Below are positions 1-9,000 of a stretch of 64,000 nucleotides of DNA, piece after piece (the stretch's first letter is position 1; each line of letters opens with the position of its first letter). The notes beneath the pieces are model-generated. The model was not told the origin of the DNA. It did no database searches and saw only the letters and a program-made list of their open reading frames with translations. Source of the DNA: Streptomyces vinaceus (GTDB taxonomy: Bacteria > Actinomycetota > Actinomycetes > Streptomycetales > Streptomycetaceae); assembly GCF_008704935.1 (NCBI RefSeq), contig NZ_CP023692.1, positions 4,392,001 to 4,456,000 on the forward strand, in the 5' to 3' direction. The position numbers and the translations under genes are program-made.

Positions 1-103
1 CATGGCCGGTTCCTCACGCCGGCCGGATCTCCCCGCCCGCGTGGGCGGTGAGCGTACTCCGGGGAACGGGTCCGTGACGGTCTTCGACCGCCCCGCCGCG
101 ACC

Positions 104-173
104 GCCGGAGTCGGACCCGCCGGAGTCGGACCCGCCGGAGTCCGACCCGCCGGAGTCCGACCCGCCGGGGTGC
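104..173. repeat. 15-bp tandem repeat, about 4.7 copies
   Basis: The unit GCCGGAGTCGGACCC occurs at 104-118 and 119-133. The variant with GTCCGAC follows at 134-148 and 149-163, and a partial copy runs to 173. GTCGGAC and GTCCGAC are reverse complements, so the array can fold into hairpins. It lies just past the stop of the minus-strand acetyltransferase and could work as its terminator. Bases 1-103 hold nothing else I recognise. Confidence 0.7.
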
Positions 174-186
174 GGCGTGCGGCGCG

Positions 187-681
187 TCACGGCCGGAGCG
201 GTTTGGCCATGCAGCGGCTGGAGTCGTACTCGCGGTAGTGGCCGAACTTCGCCGTGGGGGCGTAGTCCGCGGAGGAGTAGAGGGCTATCGCCTCCGGCTG
301 GCGGTCTCCCGTCTCCAGGACCATGCGGGTGCGGCCCGCCGCGCGGGCGTCGGCTTCCAGTGCGGCCAGGATGCGGCGGGCCAGGCCCAGGCCGCGGGCC
401 CCGGGGACCACGTACATGCGCTTGAGCTCGGCGTCGCCGTCCGAGTAGCCCTCGTCGTTCTTCTCCTGGCTGCGCCAGCCGCCGCTGGCCACGGGCGTGC
501 CGGAGGAGTCGTACGCGAGCAGGTAGAGGCCCCTCGGCGGGGCGAACATCGCCGGGTCGAGGGGTGTGACATCGCCCTCACCGCCGTAGCGCACCTGGTA
601 TTCGATCTGGACCTGGCCGTTGAGTTCGAGGGCGTCCGGGTGGTCGTAGGGCACGACGCGGAGCTCTATCCCGTGAGACAT
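187..681 (-). CDS. GNAT family N-acetyltransferase
   Basis: This 164-residue protein has one GNAT acetyltransferase fold and would transfer an acetyl group from acetyl-CoA to an unknown amine. Motif A, the acetyl-CoA pyrophosphate-binding loop, is visible as VVPGARGLGLARRIL in the second half, after a beta strand reading ELKRMYV. The C-terminus (ALYSSADYAP, then FGHY) matches the last strands of the family. It starts with ATG and has no signal peptide, so it is cytoplasmic. It is divergent from the exonuclease III gene, with only 38 bp between start codons, so the two promoters must overlap. The substrate cannot be read from the sequence. Confidence 0.85.
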   Translation of the reverse strand: MSHGIELRVVPYDHPDALELNGQVQIEYQVRYGGEGDVTPLDPAMFAPPRGLYLLAYDSSGTPVASGGWRSQEKNDEGYSDGDAELKRMYVVPGARGLGLARRILAALEADARAAGRTRMVLETGDRQPEAIALYSSADYAPTAKFGHYREYDSSRCMAKPLRP

Positions 682-719
682 CGGAACATCGTACGGAACG
701 GTCCCGTTAGGGTGCGGGG

Positions 720-1523
720 ATGCTCACTGTGACCTCCGTGAATGTGAATGGGATCCGCGCGGCCGCCAAGAAGGGGTTCTCCCCGTGGCTGGCCGGGTCG
801 GACGCCGACGTGGTCTGCCTGCAGGAGGTGCGGGCCGAGGAGGGGCAGATTCCGGACGAGGTCCGCACGCCCGAGGGCTGGCACACGGTGTTCGCGCCGG
901 CGGCCGCCAAGGGCCGGGCGGGGGTCGCGCTCTACACGCGGCGCGAGCCCGACGCCGTGCGGGTGGGGTTCGGGAGCGACGAGTTCGACGCGAGCGGGCG
1001 CTACGTCGAGGCGGACCTTCCTGGGGTCACCGTCGCCAGCCTCTACCTGCCGTCCGGTGAGGCCGGGACCGAGAAGCAGGACGAGAAGTACCGGTTCATG
1101 GGGGAGTTCCTCCCCTACCTCGCCGAGCTGAAGGTGCGGGCCGCCGCCGAGGGGCGCGAGGTCGTCGTCTGCGGTGACTGGAACATCTGCCACAAGGAAG
1201 CCGACCTCAAGAACTGGAAGACCAACCGCAAGAACGCGGGCTTCCTGCCCGAGGAGCGGGAGTGGCTCGGGCAGGTGTACGACACCGCCGGGTACGTGGA
1301 CGTCGTACGGAGCCTGCACCCCGACACCGAGGGGCCGTACTCCTGGTGGTCCTACCGCGGCCGGGCCTTCGACAACGACGCCGGCTGGCGCATCGACCTC
1401 CAGGTCGCGACCCCGGGCCTGGCCGCCCGGGCCGTGAAGGCGTTCGTGGAGCGGGCCGAGACGCACCCGGAGCGCTGGTCCGACCACGCGCCCGTGACCG
1501 TGGTCTACGAACTGGGGTCCTGA
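720..1523 (+). CDS. xth: Exodeoxyribonuclease III (AP endonuclease)
   Basis: This 267-residue Mg-dependent enzyme cuts DNA at abasic sites and has 3'-exonuclease activity in base excision repair. The endonuclease/exonuclease/phosphatase fold is complete. It shows the N-terminal NVNGIR with its metal-site Asn, CLQEVRAEE with the metal-binding Glu, GDWNICHKEADLKNWK with the catalytic Asp-x-Asn, and the C-terminal WSDHAPV with the catalytic His. Length is normal for bacterial Xth (about 260-270). The 3' end overlaps the convergent MerR gene by 19 bp. The start is the first ATG, close to the divergent acetyltransferase start. I saw no oddities. Confidence 0.95.
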   Translation: MLTVTSVNVNGIRAAAKKGFSPWLAGSDADVVCLQEVRAEEGQIPDEVRTPEGWHTVFAPAAAKGRAGVALYTRREPDAVRVGFGSDEFDASGRYVEADLPGVTVASLYLPSGEAGTEKQDEKYRFMGEFLPYLAELKVRAAAEGREVVVCGDWNICHKEADLKNWKTNRKNAGFLPEEREWLGQVYDTAGYVDVVRSLHPDTEGPYSWWSYRGRAFDNDAGWRIDLQVATPGLAARAVKAFVERAETHPERWSDHAPVTVVYELGS

Positions 1524-2185
1524 GCCGAGGCCAGCAGGCGGTCCATCGCCATCGTGAGCTCCGCCTCCACCACGCTCTTCGCGAGGGGGCGCAGCCGGGG
1601 GAGGGCCTCCTGCGACAGGTGGGCGGAGATCAGCTCCGTGAACAGGGCCGCCATGGCGTCCGCGTGCTCGCGGACCCGGCGGCCGGTCTCCAGCACCGCC
1701 GCGAGCGGGACCCCCTCGCGGACCAGCGCGGAGGAGACGTCCAGCAGGCGGCGGCTGACGTGGACGATCTCGTCGCCGTCGGTGGCGAGGTAGCCGAGGT
1801 CCAGCGAGGCCGCCAGGTTCTCCGGGGTGACCTCGCCCTCGAAGTAGTCGGCGAGGGCCTCCGGGGTCAGCCGTACGGGGGTTTCCTCGGACCAGCCGAT
1901 GCCGAGCAGTTCGCCGAGCTGGCTGACGTCGCGCCCGTTCTCGAAGGCGGCGGTCAGCTCGGCGATGCCGCCGAGGGTGTGGCCGCGCTCCAGCAGGGCG
2001 GCGATGGTGCGCAGCCGGGCCAGGTGGTGCTCGTCGTACCAGGCGATCCGGCCCTCGCGGCGCGGTGGCGGGAGCAGCTTGCGCTCGCGGTAGAAGCGCA
2101 GGGTGCGGACGGGGATGCCGGCCGCCTCGGCCAGTTCCTCCGTACGGTATTCACGCACTGTCGTCCCCGCTTCCGTGTCGTCCAC
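1505..2185 (-). CDS. MerR family transcriptional regulator
   Basis: The N-terminal winged helix-turn-helix is typical of MerR activators: YRTEELAEAAGIPVRTLRFY, then the wing GRIAWYDEHHLARL. A helical effector region of about 140 residues follows. No cysteine cluster for metal sensing is visible, so the ligand is more likely organic or unknown. The GTG at 2185 is used here; the GTG at 2158, just before the HTH, is an equally reasonable start. It is divergent from the monooxygenase operon, 136 bp away, and is the obvious candidate regulator of it. That link is inference from position only. Confidence 0.88.
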   Translation of the reverse strand: MDDTEAGTTVREYRTEELAEAAGIPVRTLRFYRERKLLPPPRREGRIAWYDEHHLARLRTIAALLERGHTLGGIAELTAAFENGRDVSQLGELLGIGWSEETPVRLTPEALADYFEGEVTPENLAASLDLGYLATDGDEIVHVSRRLLDVSSALVREGVPLAAVLETGRRVREHADAMAALFTELISAHLSQEALPRLRPLAKSVVEAELTMAMDRLLASAQDPSS

Positions 2186-2269
2186 AGGCGCAGCCTATGG
2201 CGTACCGACAGTAACTTTCCGGGCGCGACCTCTACCCATGAGTACGGAGCTGCTCTACTCTCCCGATTG

Positions 2270-2287
2270 TGCCAGTGATTGCTGGCA
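2270..2287. promoter_or_regulatory. Inverted repeat between MerR gene and monooxygenase operon
   Basis: TGCCAG and CTGGCA form perfect 6-bp arms separated by 6 bp, about 35 bp upstream of the monooxygenase start. It is a possible operator for the divergent MerR regulator. MerR proteins usually bind palindromes in promoters with long spacers, but I could not place -35 and -10 boxes convincingly here. Confidence 0.35.
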
Positions 2288-2321
2288 GTGTTGCGCTGTG
2301 GGGCTGCGGAAGGCGGCAGGC

Positions 2322-3860
2322 ATGAGCGGTGGCATGGGTGGGCGCGAGCACGTACGCGTGGCGGTGATCGGATCCGGGTTCGGCGGACTCGGCGCGGCCG
2401 TACGGCTGCGGCGCGAGGGGATCACGGACTTCGTGGTCCTGGAACGGGCCGATTCCGTGGGCGGGACCTGGCGGGACAACAGTTATCCCGGGTGCGCGTG
2501 CGACGTCCCCTCCCATCTCTATTCGTTCTCGTTCGCGCCCAATCCCGACTGGCCGCGGACCTTCTCGGGGCAGCCGGCCATCCGCGCCTACCTGGAGCAC
2601 GTCGCCGACACCTTCGGGCTGCGCCCGCACGTGCGGCTGAACTCCGAGGTGCGGATGATGCGCTGGGACGCCGACCGGCTGAGGTGGGAGATCGAGACCG
2701 CGGCCGGTGAGCTCACCGCCGACGTCGTGGTCTCCGCCACCGGGCCGCTGTCCGACCCGAAGATGCCGGAGATCCCCGGACTCGCCGCGTTCCCCGGCAA
2801 GGTCTTCCACTCCGCGCGCTGGGACCACGACTACGACCTGCGCGGCAAGCGCGTCGCCATGATCGGCACCGGCGCCTCGGCCATCCAGATCGTGCCGGCG
2901 ATCGCGCCCGACGTGCGGCGGCTCACTCTGTTCCAGCGGACCCCGCCGTGGGTGATGCCGCGCACCGACCGGGCGATCAGCGGCGCCGAGCGCTGGCTGC
3001 ACCGCCAGCTGCCGTTCACCCGGGCGGCCCGCCGCGGGCTGCTGTGGGGGATCCGGGAGCTCCAGGTCAGCGCCTTCACCAAGCGGCCGAACCAGCTCGG
3101 GCTCATCGAATCCCTGGCCAAGGCCAACATGGCGCGCTCGATCAAGGACCCGGAGCTGCTGGCCAAGCTGACGCCCTCGTACCGGATCGGCTGCAAGCGG
3201 ATCCTGCTCTCCAGCGAGTACTACCCGGCGCTGGCCCGGCCCAATGTGGACCTGGTCGCCTCCGGGCTCCAGGAGATCCGCGGCAACACGCTGGTCGCCG
3301 CCGACGGGACGGAGACCGAGGCCGACGCGATCGTCTTCGGCACCGGCTTCCACGTCACGGACATGCCCATCGCGGACCGGGTGGTGGGCGCCGAGGGCCG
3401 GACGCTGGCGGACCACTGGAAGGACGGGATGCAGTCGCTGCGCGGCGCGACGGCGGCCGGCTTCCCGAACTGGATGACGATCATCGGGCCGAACACCGGG
3501 CTCGGCAACAGCTCGATGATCCTGATGATCGAGTCGCAGCTGAACTACATGGCGGACTACCTGCGCCAGCTCAGTGTGCTCGGCGGACCGGTCGCGCTCG
3601 CGGCCCGGCCGTCGGCCGTGAACCGGTGGAACCGGCAGGTCCAGACCCGCATGGAGCGCACCGTCTGGAACACCGGCGGCTGCACCAGCTGGTACCTGGA
3701 CGCGCAGGGGCGCAACACGACGGTCTGGCCGGGCACGACCGGCGAGTTCCGCAAGGAGACGCGGAGCGTGGACCTGTCCGAGTACGAGGTCATCCGGCTC
3801 CGGGAGGACCGGCCCGAGCGGGTCCCCGCCGGCGCCGGGAACGCGGAGGGCGCCGCGTGA
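2322..3860 (+). CDS. Flavin-containing (Baeyer-Villiger type) monooxygenase
   Basis: This 512-residue FAD/NADPH monooxygenase would insert oxygen into a ketone or hydroxylate a lipophilic substrate. It shows the FAD Rossmann motif GSGFGG at residues 17-22, the Baeyer-Villiger fingerprint F-x-G-x3-H-x3-W-D at 157-168, and the NADPH Rossmann motif GTGASA near 182. The frame is open upstream to 2103, but ATG 2322 places the Rossmann fold at the usual distance from the N-terminus. Its stop overlaps the next GTG by 4 bp, so it is translationally coupled to the hydrolase. Monooxygenase, lipase-like hydrolase and SDR in a row mirror the mymA-lipR-sadH start of the mycobacterial mymA operon. The substrate is not known. 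Confidence 0.88.
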   Translation: MSGGMGGREHVRVAVIGSGFGGLGAAVRLRREGITDFVVLERADSVGGTWRDNSYPGCACDVPSHLYSFSFAPNPDWPRTFSGQPAIRAYLEHVADTFGLRPHVRLNSEVRMMRWDADRLRWEIETAAGELTADVVVSATGPLSDPKMPEIPGLAAFPGKVFHSARWDHDYDLRGKRVAMIGTGASAIQIVPAIAPDVRRLTLFQRTPPWVMPRTDRAISGAERWLHRQLPFTRAARRGLLWGIRELQVSAFTKRPNQLGLIESLAKANMARSIKDPELLAKLTPSYRIGCKRILLSSEYYPALARPNVDLVASGLQEIRGNTLVAADGTETEADAIVFGTGFHVTDMPIADRVVGAEGRTLADHWKDGMQSLRGATAAGFPNWMTIIGPNTGLGNSSMILMIESQLNYMADYLRQLSVLGGPVALAARPSAVNRWNRQVQTRMERTVWNTGGCTSWYLDAQGRNTTVWPGTTGEFRKETRSVDLSEYEVIRLREDRPERVPAGAGNAEGAA

Positions 3861-4789
3861 GCCGGACCGCGTACGTCACCTCCGGGCGCTACGCCCCGCC
3901 CGCCGCCCGGCGGGAGCTGGTCGCGGTCTCCGCCGACGGGGCCCGGCTGCACGTGGAGGAGCACGGGGACGAGGGCGCGCCGGCCGTGGTGCTGGCCCAC
4001 GGCTGGACCTGCTCCACCGCCTTCTGGGCCGCGCAGATCCGCGAGCTGGCCCGCGACCACCGGGTCATCGCCTACGACCAGCGCGGGCACGGGCGCAGCC
4101 CCGCCGCCTCCCGGTACGCCACCGGGGCCCTCGCCGACGACCTCGTCGCCGTCCTCGGGGCCACCCTGGCCCCCGGGGAGAAGGCGGTCGTCGCCGGGCA
4201 CTCCATGGGCGGCATGACGATCATGGCCGCCGCCGGGCGGCCGGAGTTCGCCGAGCACGCCGCCGCCGCGCTGCTGTGCAGTACCGGCAGCGCCCGGCTG
4301 GTCGCGGAATCGTTGGTCGTGCCCCTGCGCCCCGGGCGCGTACGGACCCGTATCACCGGCGCGGTCCTCGGGGCGCGCGCCCCCCTCGGGCCCGTCACGC
4401 CCCTCGCCAAACGGGTGCTGAAGTACGCCACCATGGGCCCCGGGTCCGCGCCCGACAAGGTCGAGGCCTGCGCCCGCATCGTCCACGCCTGCCCCACCGG
4501 GGTCCGCCACGCCTGGTCCGCGGTGCTCGCCGGGCTGGACCTGGAGGCCGACCTCGCGGCGCTCACCGTGCCCACCGCCGTCATCGGCGGCAAGGACGAC
4601 CGGCTCACCCCGATCGTGCACGCCCGGGGGCTGGCCGCCGCGCTGCCGCGCTGCGTGGGGCTGACCGAACTGACCGGCATGGGGCACATGACGCCGATCG
4701 AGGCCCCCGAGGCGGTCACCGGCGCCATACGCGAGCTGACCGTCCACCTGACGCACGTGACCGACGAACTGAAGGAGACGACGCCGTGA
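3857..4789 (+). CDS. Alpha/beta hydrolase, lipase/esterase-like
   Basis: This 310-residue alpha/beta hydrolase has an oxyanion segment LAHGWTC, the nucleophile elbow GHSMGGM (Ser near residue 116), an acid residue in GGKDDRLTP and the catalytic His in GMGHMTP. The start is GTG 3857 in a GTGA overlap with the monooxygenase stop; the reading frame also extends far upstream, but that part is a shadow of the monooxygenase. It probably cleaves the ester made by the upstream Baeyer-Villiger enzyme, or an acyl chain; this follows from operon logic, not from direct evidence. No signal peptide is seen. Confidence 0.85.
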   Translation: MSRTAYVTSGRYAPPAARRELVAVSADGARLHVEEHGDEGAPAVVLAHGWTCSTAFWAAQIRELARDHRVIAYDQRGHGRSPAASRYATGALADDLVAVLGATLAPGEKAVVAGHSMGGMTIMAAAGRPEFAEHAAAALLCSTGSARLVAESLVVPLRPGRVRTRITGAVLGARAPLGPVTPLAKRVLKYATMGPGSAPDKVEACARIVHACPTGVRHAWSAVLAGLDLEADLAALTVPTAVIGGKDDRLTPIVHARGLAAALPRCVGLTELTGMGHMTPIEAPEAVTGAIRELTVHLTHVTDELKETTP

Positions 4790-5679
4790 GCGCGAGCAGG
4801 AGTCTGGAAGGCCAGGTCGCCGTCATCACCGGCGCGGCCCGCGGGGTCGGGGAGCTCCTCGCCCGCAAGCTGTCCGCCCGCGGCGCGAAGGTGGCGCTGG
4901 TGGGCCTGGAGCCGGAGGCCCTCAAGGAGGTCTCCGAACGGCTGCACACCGACAGCGAACACTGGCACGCCGACGTCACCGACCACGAGGCGATGGCGCG
5001 CGTCGCGCAGGAGGTCAAGCAGCGGTTCGGCAAGATCGACCTCGTCGTGGCCAACGCGGGCGTCGCCGCGGGCGGGCCTTTCGCCGACTCCGACCCCGAG
5101 GCCTGGCGCCGGGTCATCGAGGTCAACCTGATCGGCGGGGCGGTCACCGCCCGCGCCTTCCTGCCCGTACTCACCGAGAGCCGCGGCTACTTCCTCCAGA
5201 TCGCCTCGCTCGCCGCGATCACCCCGGCGCCGATGATGAGCGCGTACTGCGCCTCCAAGTCGGGCGTCGAGGCCTTCGCGCACTGCCTGCGCGCCGAAGT
5301 CGGCCACAAGGGCGTCAAGGTGGGCGTCGGCTACCTCTCCTGGACCGACACCGACATGGTGCGCGGGGCCGACCAGGACGAGGTCATGCGGGAGCTGCGC
5401 GGACGGCTGCCGTGGCCGGCGAACCGCACGTACCCGCTGGGCCCGGCGGTGGACCGGATCGTGGCCGGCATCGAGCGGCGCTCGCCGCACGTGTACGCCC
5501 AGTGGTGGCTGCGCGGGATGCAGGGCGTGCGCGGCTACCTGCCCGGGATCATCGCGACCGTCGGGCAGCGGGAGATGAAGCGCTTCGAGCCCCGGCTCGC
5601 GAGCGTCTCCCGGGGGCTCGTGGGGGCCGGGGGCGCGGCCGACGAGAAGGAACGGACGTCGGCCACGGAGCGTCATTGA
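4786..5679 (+). CDS. Short-chain dehydrogenase/reductase
   Basis: This 297-residue classical SDR has the cofactor loop TGAARGVG, the NAG motif (VVANAGVA) and the catalytic Tyr-x3-Lys as YCASK (Tyr154, Lys158), with the partner Ser a few residues upstream. The GTG start lies in a GTGA overlap with the hydrolase. It is the third gene of the monooxygenase operon and corresponds in position to SadH of the mycobacterial mymA operon. It would oxidise or reduce an alcohol/ketone in the same pathway. The C-terminal extension (about 60 residues after the Rossmann core) is common in this SDR group. Confidence 0.9.
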   Translation: MSASRSLEGQVAVITGAARGVGELLARKLSARGAKVALVGLEPEALKEVSERLHTDSEHWHADVTDHEAMARVAQEVKQRFGKIDLVVANAGVAAGGPFADSDPEAWRRVIEVNLIGGAVTARAFLPVLTESRGYFLQIASLAAITPAPMMSAYCASKSGVEAFAHCLRAEVGHKGVKVGVGYLSWTDTDMVRGADQDEVMRELRGRLPWPANRTYPLGPAVDRIVAGIERRSPHVYAQWWLRGMQGVRGYLPGIIATVGQREMKRFEPRLASVSRGLVGAGGAADEKERTSATERH

Positions 5680-5755
5680 TCGAAATGCGAGCTTTGTCCG
5701 CTCGTGCAAATCTGGTCGCAGCCCGGTCCCCTACACCCCTCCAGGAGTGAACAGC

Positions 5756-5929
5756 ATGGGCATCAAGGACCAGTTCCAGGACAAGGCGCGCGAGCTCAAG
5801 GACAAGGCCGACCAGGCCGGCAGGAGTGCGAAGGACGAGGCGTCCCAGCGCGGTGCGCACGCCTCCGAGCCGGCCAAGAAGAAGAAGGAAAAGGTCCACG
5901 ACGAGCTCGACGACAACTGGGACTTCTGA
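5756..5929 (+). CDS. Small hydrophilic protein, CsbD-like composition
   Basis: This 57-residue protein is rich in Lys, Asp, Glu and Ala and starts MGIKDQFQDKARELKDKADQ, predicted to be one long amphipathic helix. A GTG lies three codons upstream at 5747, but AGGAG at 5743-5747 fits the ATG at 5756 with an 8-bp spacer. The composition resembles CsbD/antitoxin-MazE-leader type small stress proteins of Streptomyces, but I cannot assign a family firmly. A strong hairpin follows the stop. Confidence 0.7.
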   Translation: MGIKDQFQDKARELKDKADQAGRSAKDEASQRGAHASEPAKKKKEKVHDELDDNWDF

Positions 5930-5981
5930 CGCCCGGAGTTCGACCGGAGTCCGTCGCGGAAGTTCGGCAGTTCGGAAGTGA

Positions 5982-6024
5982 GGAAGGGGCGCGGCCCGTG
6001 CAGTGCACAGGCCGCGCCCCTTCC
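5982..6024. terminator. Bidirectional hairpin terminator
   Basis: Perfect 15-bp arms (5982-5996 and 6010-6024), GC rich, with a 13-nt loop that can pair further (GTGCA/TGCAC). It lies between the convergent small-protein gene and the tricorn gene, so it can serve both. There is no U-run, as is usual in Streptomyces. Confidence 0.85.
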
Positions 6025-6046
6025 CCGTGTTGCCGCGGCAGGCGCC

Positions 6047-9000
6047 CTACGGCCTCGGCGGCAGCTTCGGACGCCTCAGGTCCGGTACGTCCGCGTACCC
6101 GGGCGGCACCGCGGCCGGCTCCTGCTCCAGCAGCTCCACCGCCAGGAACACGGCGTCGTCCAGCTGCGCGTGCCGCCCCTCCGCCCAGTCGAGCGGGGTC
6201 CGCAGGATCGCCAGGTCCGGCTCCACGCCGTGGTTCTCCACCGACCAGCCGTACTCCGGGAACCAGGCGGCGTTCATCGGCACCGTGATCACCGTGCCGT
6301 CGCCCAGGGTGTGCCGGCCGGTCATCCCGACCACCCCGCCCCACGTGCGCTGGCCGACCACCGGCCCGAGCCCGAGCAGCTTGAAGGCCGCCGTGATCAT
6401 GTCCCCGTCCGAGGAGGTCGCCTCGTCGGCCAGCGCCACGATCGGACCGCGGGGCGCGTTGGAGGCGTAACTGACCGGCTGGGCGTTGCGCGTCAGGTCC
6501 CAGCCGAGGATCGAGCGGGTCAGCTTCTCCACCACCAGCTCGCTGATGTGCCCGCCCGCGTTGCCGCGCACGTCCACGATCAGCGCCGGCCGGGACATCT
6601 CCATCCGCAGGTCCCGGTTGAACTGCGCCCAGCCCGAGCCGCCCATGTCCGGGATGTGCAGGTAGCCGCACTTGCCGCCACTGAGCTCCCGGACCACCGC
6701 GCGCCGCTTGGAGACCCAGTCCTGGTAGCGCAGCGGCCGCTCGTCGATCAGGGGCACGACCGCCACCCGCCGGGCCCTGCCCTCGCCCTCGGCCGGCTGG
6801 AAGGTCAGCTCGACCGTGGTGCCGCCCGCCGCCGCGAGCAGCGGGTACGGCCCGGCCACCGGGTCCACGGGCCGGCCGTCGATGTGGGTGAGCACGGCTC
6901 CCTCCCGGATGCCGGTGCCGGCGAGCGGGGAGCGGGCCTTGGAGTCGGAGGACTCGCCCGGCAGGATCCGGGCGAGCATCCAGCCCTCCTCGCGGGGCAC
7001 GAAGTTGGCGCCGAGCAGACCGATGGGACGGTGGTAGTGCGGCGGGCCCTCGTTGCGGCGCGCGGGGGCCACGTACGCGTGCGAGGTGCCGAGCTCGCCG
7101 AGCACCTCGCGCAGCAGGTCCGCGAACTCGTCGGGCGTGGCGACCCGTTCGACCAGGGGGCGGTACTGGCGCAGCACCCCGTCCCAGTCGATGTTGCACA
7201 TGTCCGGCTCCCAGAAGTACGCGCGGATCAGCCGGCCGGCCTCCTCGAAGGCCTGGCGCCACTCGGAGGCCGGGTCCACCTCGTGCAGGATGCGCCGCAG
7301 GTCCAGGTAGACGGTGGAGTCGCCGTCCCCGGACTCGGTCGAGGGGACCGCGCGCAGATCGCCCTCGTCGTTGATGACGAGCCGCGTGCCGTCGCCGCTG
7401 ACCGCGAACCAGTCCAGTCCGGAGGCCAGTTCGCTCTTGCGCGCCTTGGTGATCTCGAAGTGCTCCAGGGTGGGCTTGCCGCTGGTGTCGGTCGGGTTGG
7501 CGAAGGTCTCGCCGAGCGCGCCCGAGATCGGCCAGCGCAGCCACACCAGCCCGCCGCCGCTGACCGGGTACAGGGCCGAGTACTTCGACGCCGTCACCGG
7601 GAACGGGGTGACGCGGCTCTCCAGCCCCTCGACCTCCACCATGACCGCGCCCTCGCCCTCGCCGGACTCGCCCTCGCCCGGGTCGAGTCCGCCCGCCGCC
7701 GGGCGCCCGTCGGGGGTGAACGCGAACGGCGAGGGGGTCGCCGAGGACAGCGGCACCAGGTACGGGCGGCAGCCCAGCGGGAAGGACAGGTCGCCGGTGT
7801 GCACGTCGTACACCGGGTCGAACCCGCGCCACGAGAGGAACGCCAGGTAGCGGCCGTCGCGGGTGAAGACCGGGTTCTCGTCCTCGAACCGGCCGTTGGT
7901 GACGTCCACGACGGAGCGCGGGCCCGGGCCGGCGATCCGGGCCATCTTGATCTGGCGCAGCGAACGTCCGATGCCCGGGTGCGACCAGGCCAGCCACGTC
8001 CCGTCGGGCGAGAACGCAAGGTCGGTGACGGGCCCGTTGATGGACCGGATCAGCTCGGTCACCCCGCTGCCTCCCTCCTCGTCCGCCGGGGCGCCGGCCT
8101 CGTCGTCGGAGACGCCGATGAGCAGCAGCCGCCCGTCGTTGGAGGCGACCGCGAGCCGCTCCCCGTCCGGATCGGAGAGCAGTTCCAGTACGCGGCCCAG
8201 CTCGCCCGAGGCCAGCCGGCGCGGCTCCCGGTCCCCGGAGGCCCGCGGCAGGTAGGCGATCTCGATCGCGTCCTCGCCCTCCGCGTCCGTCACGTACGCG
8301 ACCCGCCCGCTGCTGCCGAGCATCTCGGGCAACCGCACCCGTACGCCCGGGGTGTCGGCGATGGTCCGGGCCGGCCCGTCGCGGTGGGTGAGCCAGTACA
8401 GGCTGCCGCGGACGACGACGGCGCTGGCCCGGCCGGTGGTGTCGACGGAGAGCGAGTCGACGTGGCTGGCGGCCGGGACCTGGTACGTACGGCGGCCCGC
8501 GCGGGGGCCGCCGAGGCGGACGTCGAGTCGGCGCGGGGACGCCTCGGGCGCGAGGGAGTCGACGAGCCAGAGGTCCCCGCCGCACTGGTAGACGACGCGG
8601 GAGCCGTCGCTGGAGGCGTGCCGGGCGTAGAACTCCTCGTGGTCGGTGTGCCGGCGCAGGTCGGTACCGTCGGGCAGGCAGGAGTACAGGTTGCCGATGC
8701 CCTCGTGGTCGGAGAGGAAGGCGATCCGGCCGCCGACGAACATCGGGGCGTCCAGGTGGCCCTCGATGTGCTCCAGCAGCCGCTCGCCGTGCAGCCACAA
8801 CCGGCCCATGGCGCCGCCGCGGTAGCGCTTCCAGGCGGCGGGCTCGTGCGGGGGCTTTCCGGTCAGGAGCAGGGTGCGCCGCTCCCCTCCCGGTTCGTCG
8901 TGGACGGCGATGTCGGAGACCGGCCCCCAGGGCAGCCTGCCGCCGGGCGAGCCGTCGGTCGGCACGCTGTAGGCCCAGGCGTAGTAGGAGAAGGGCTGCC

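Noticed and set aside
2..238. 78-codon frame at the window start
   Set aside because: It runs through the 15-bp tandem repeat and has no recognisable domain or ribosome-binding site.
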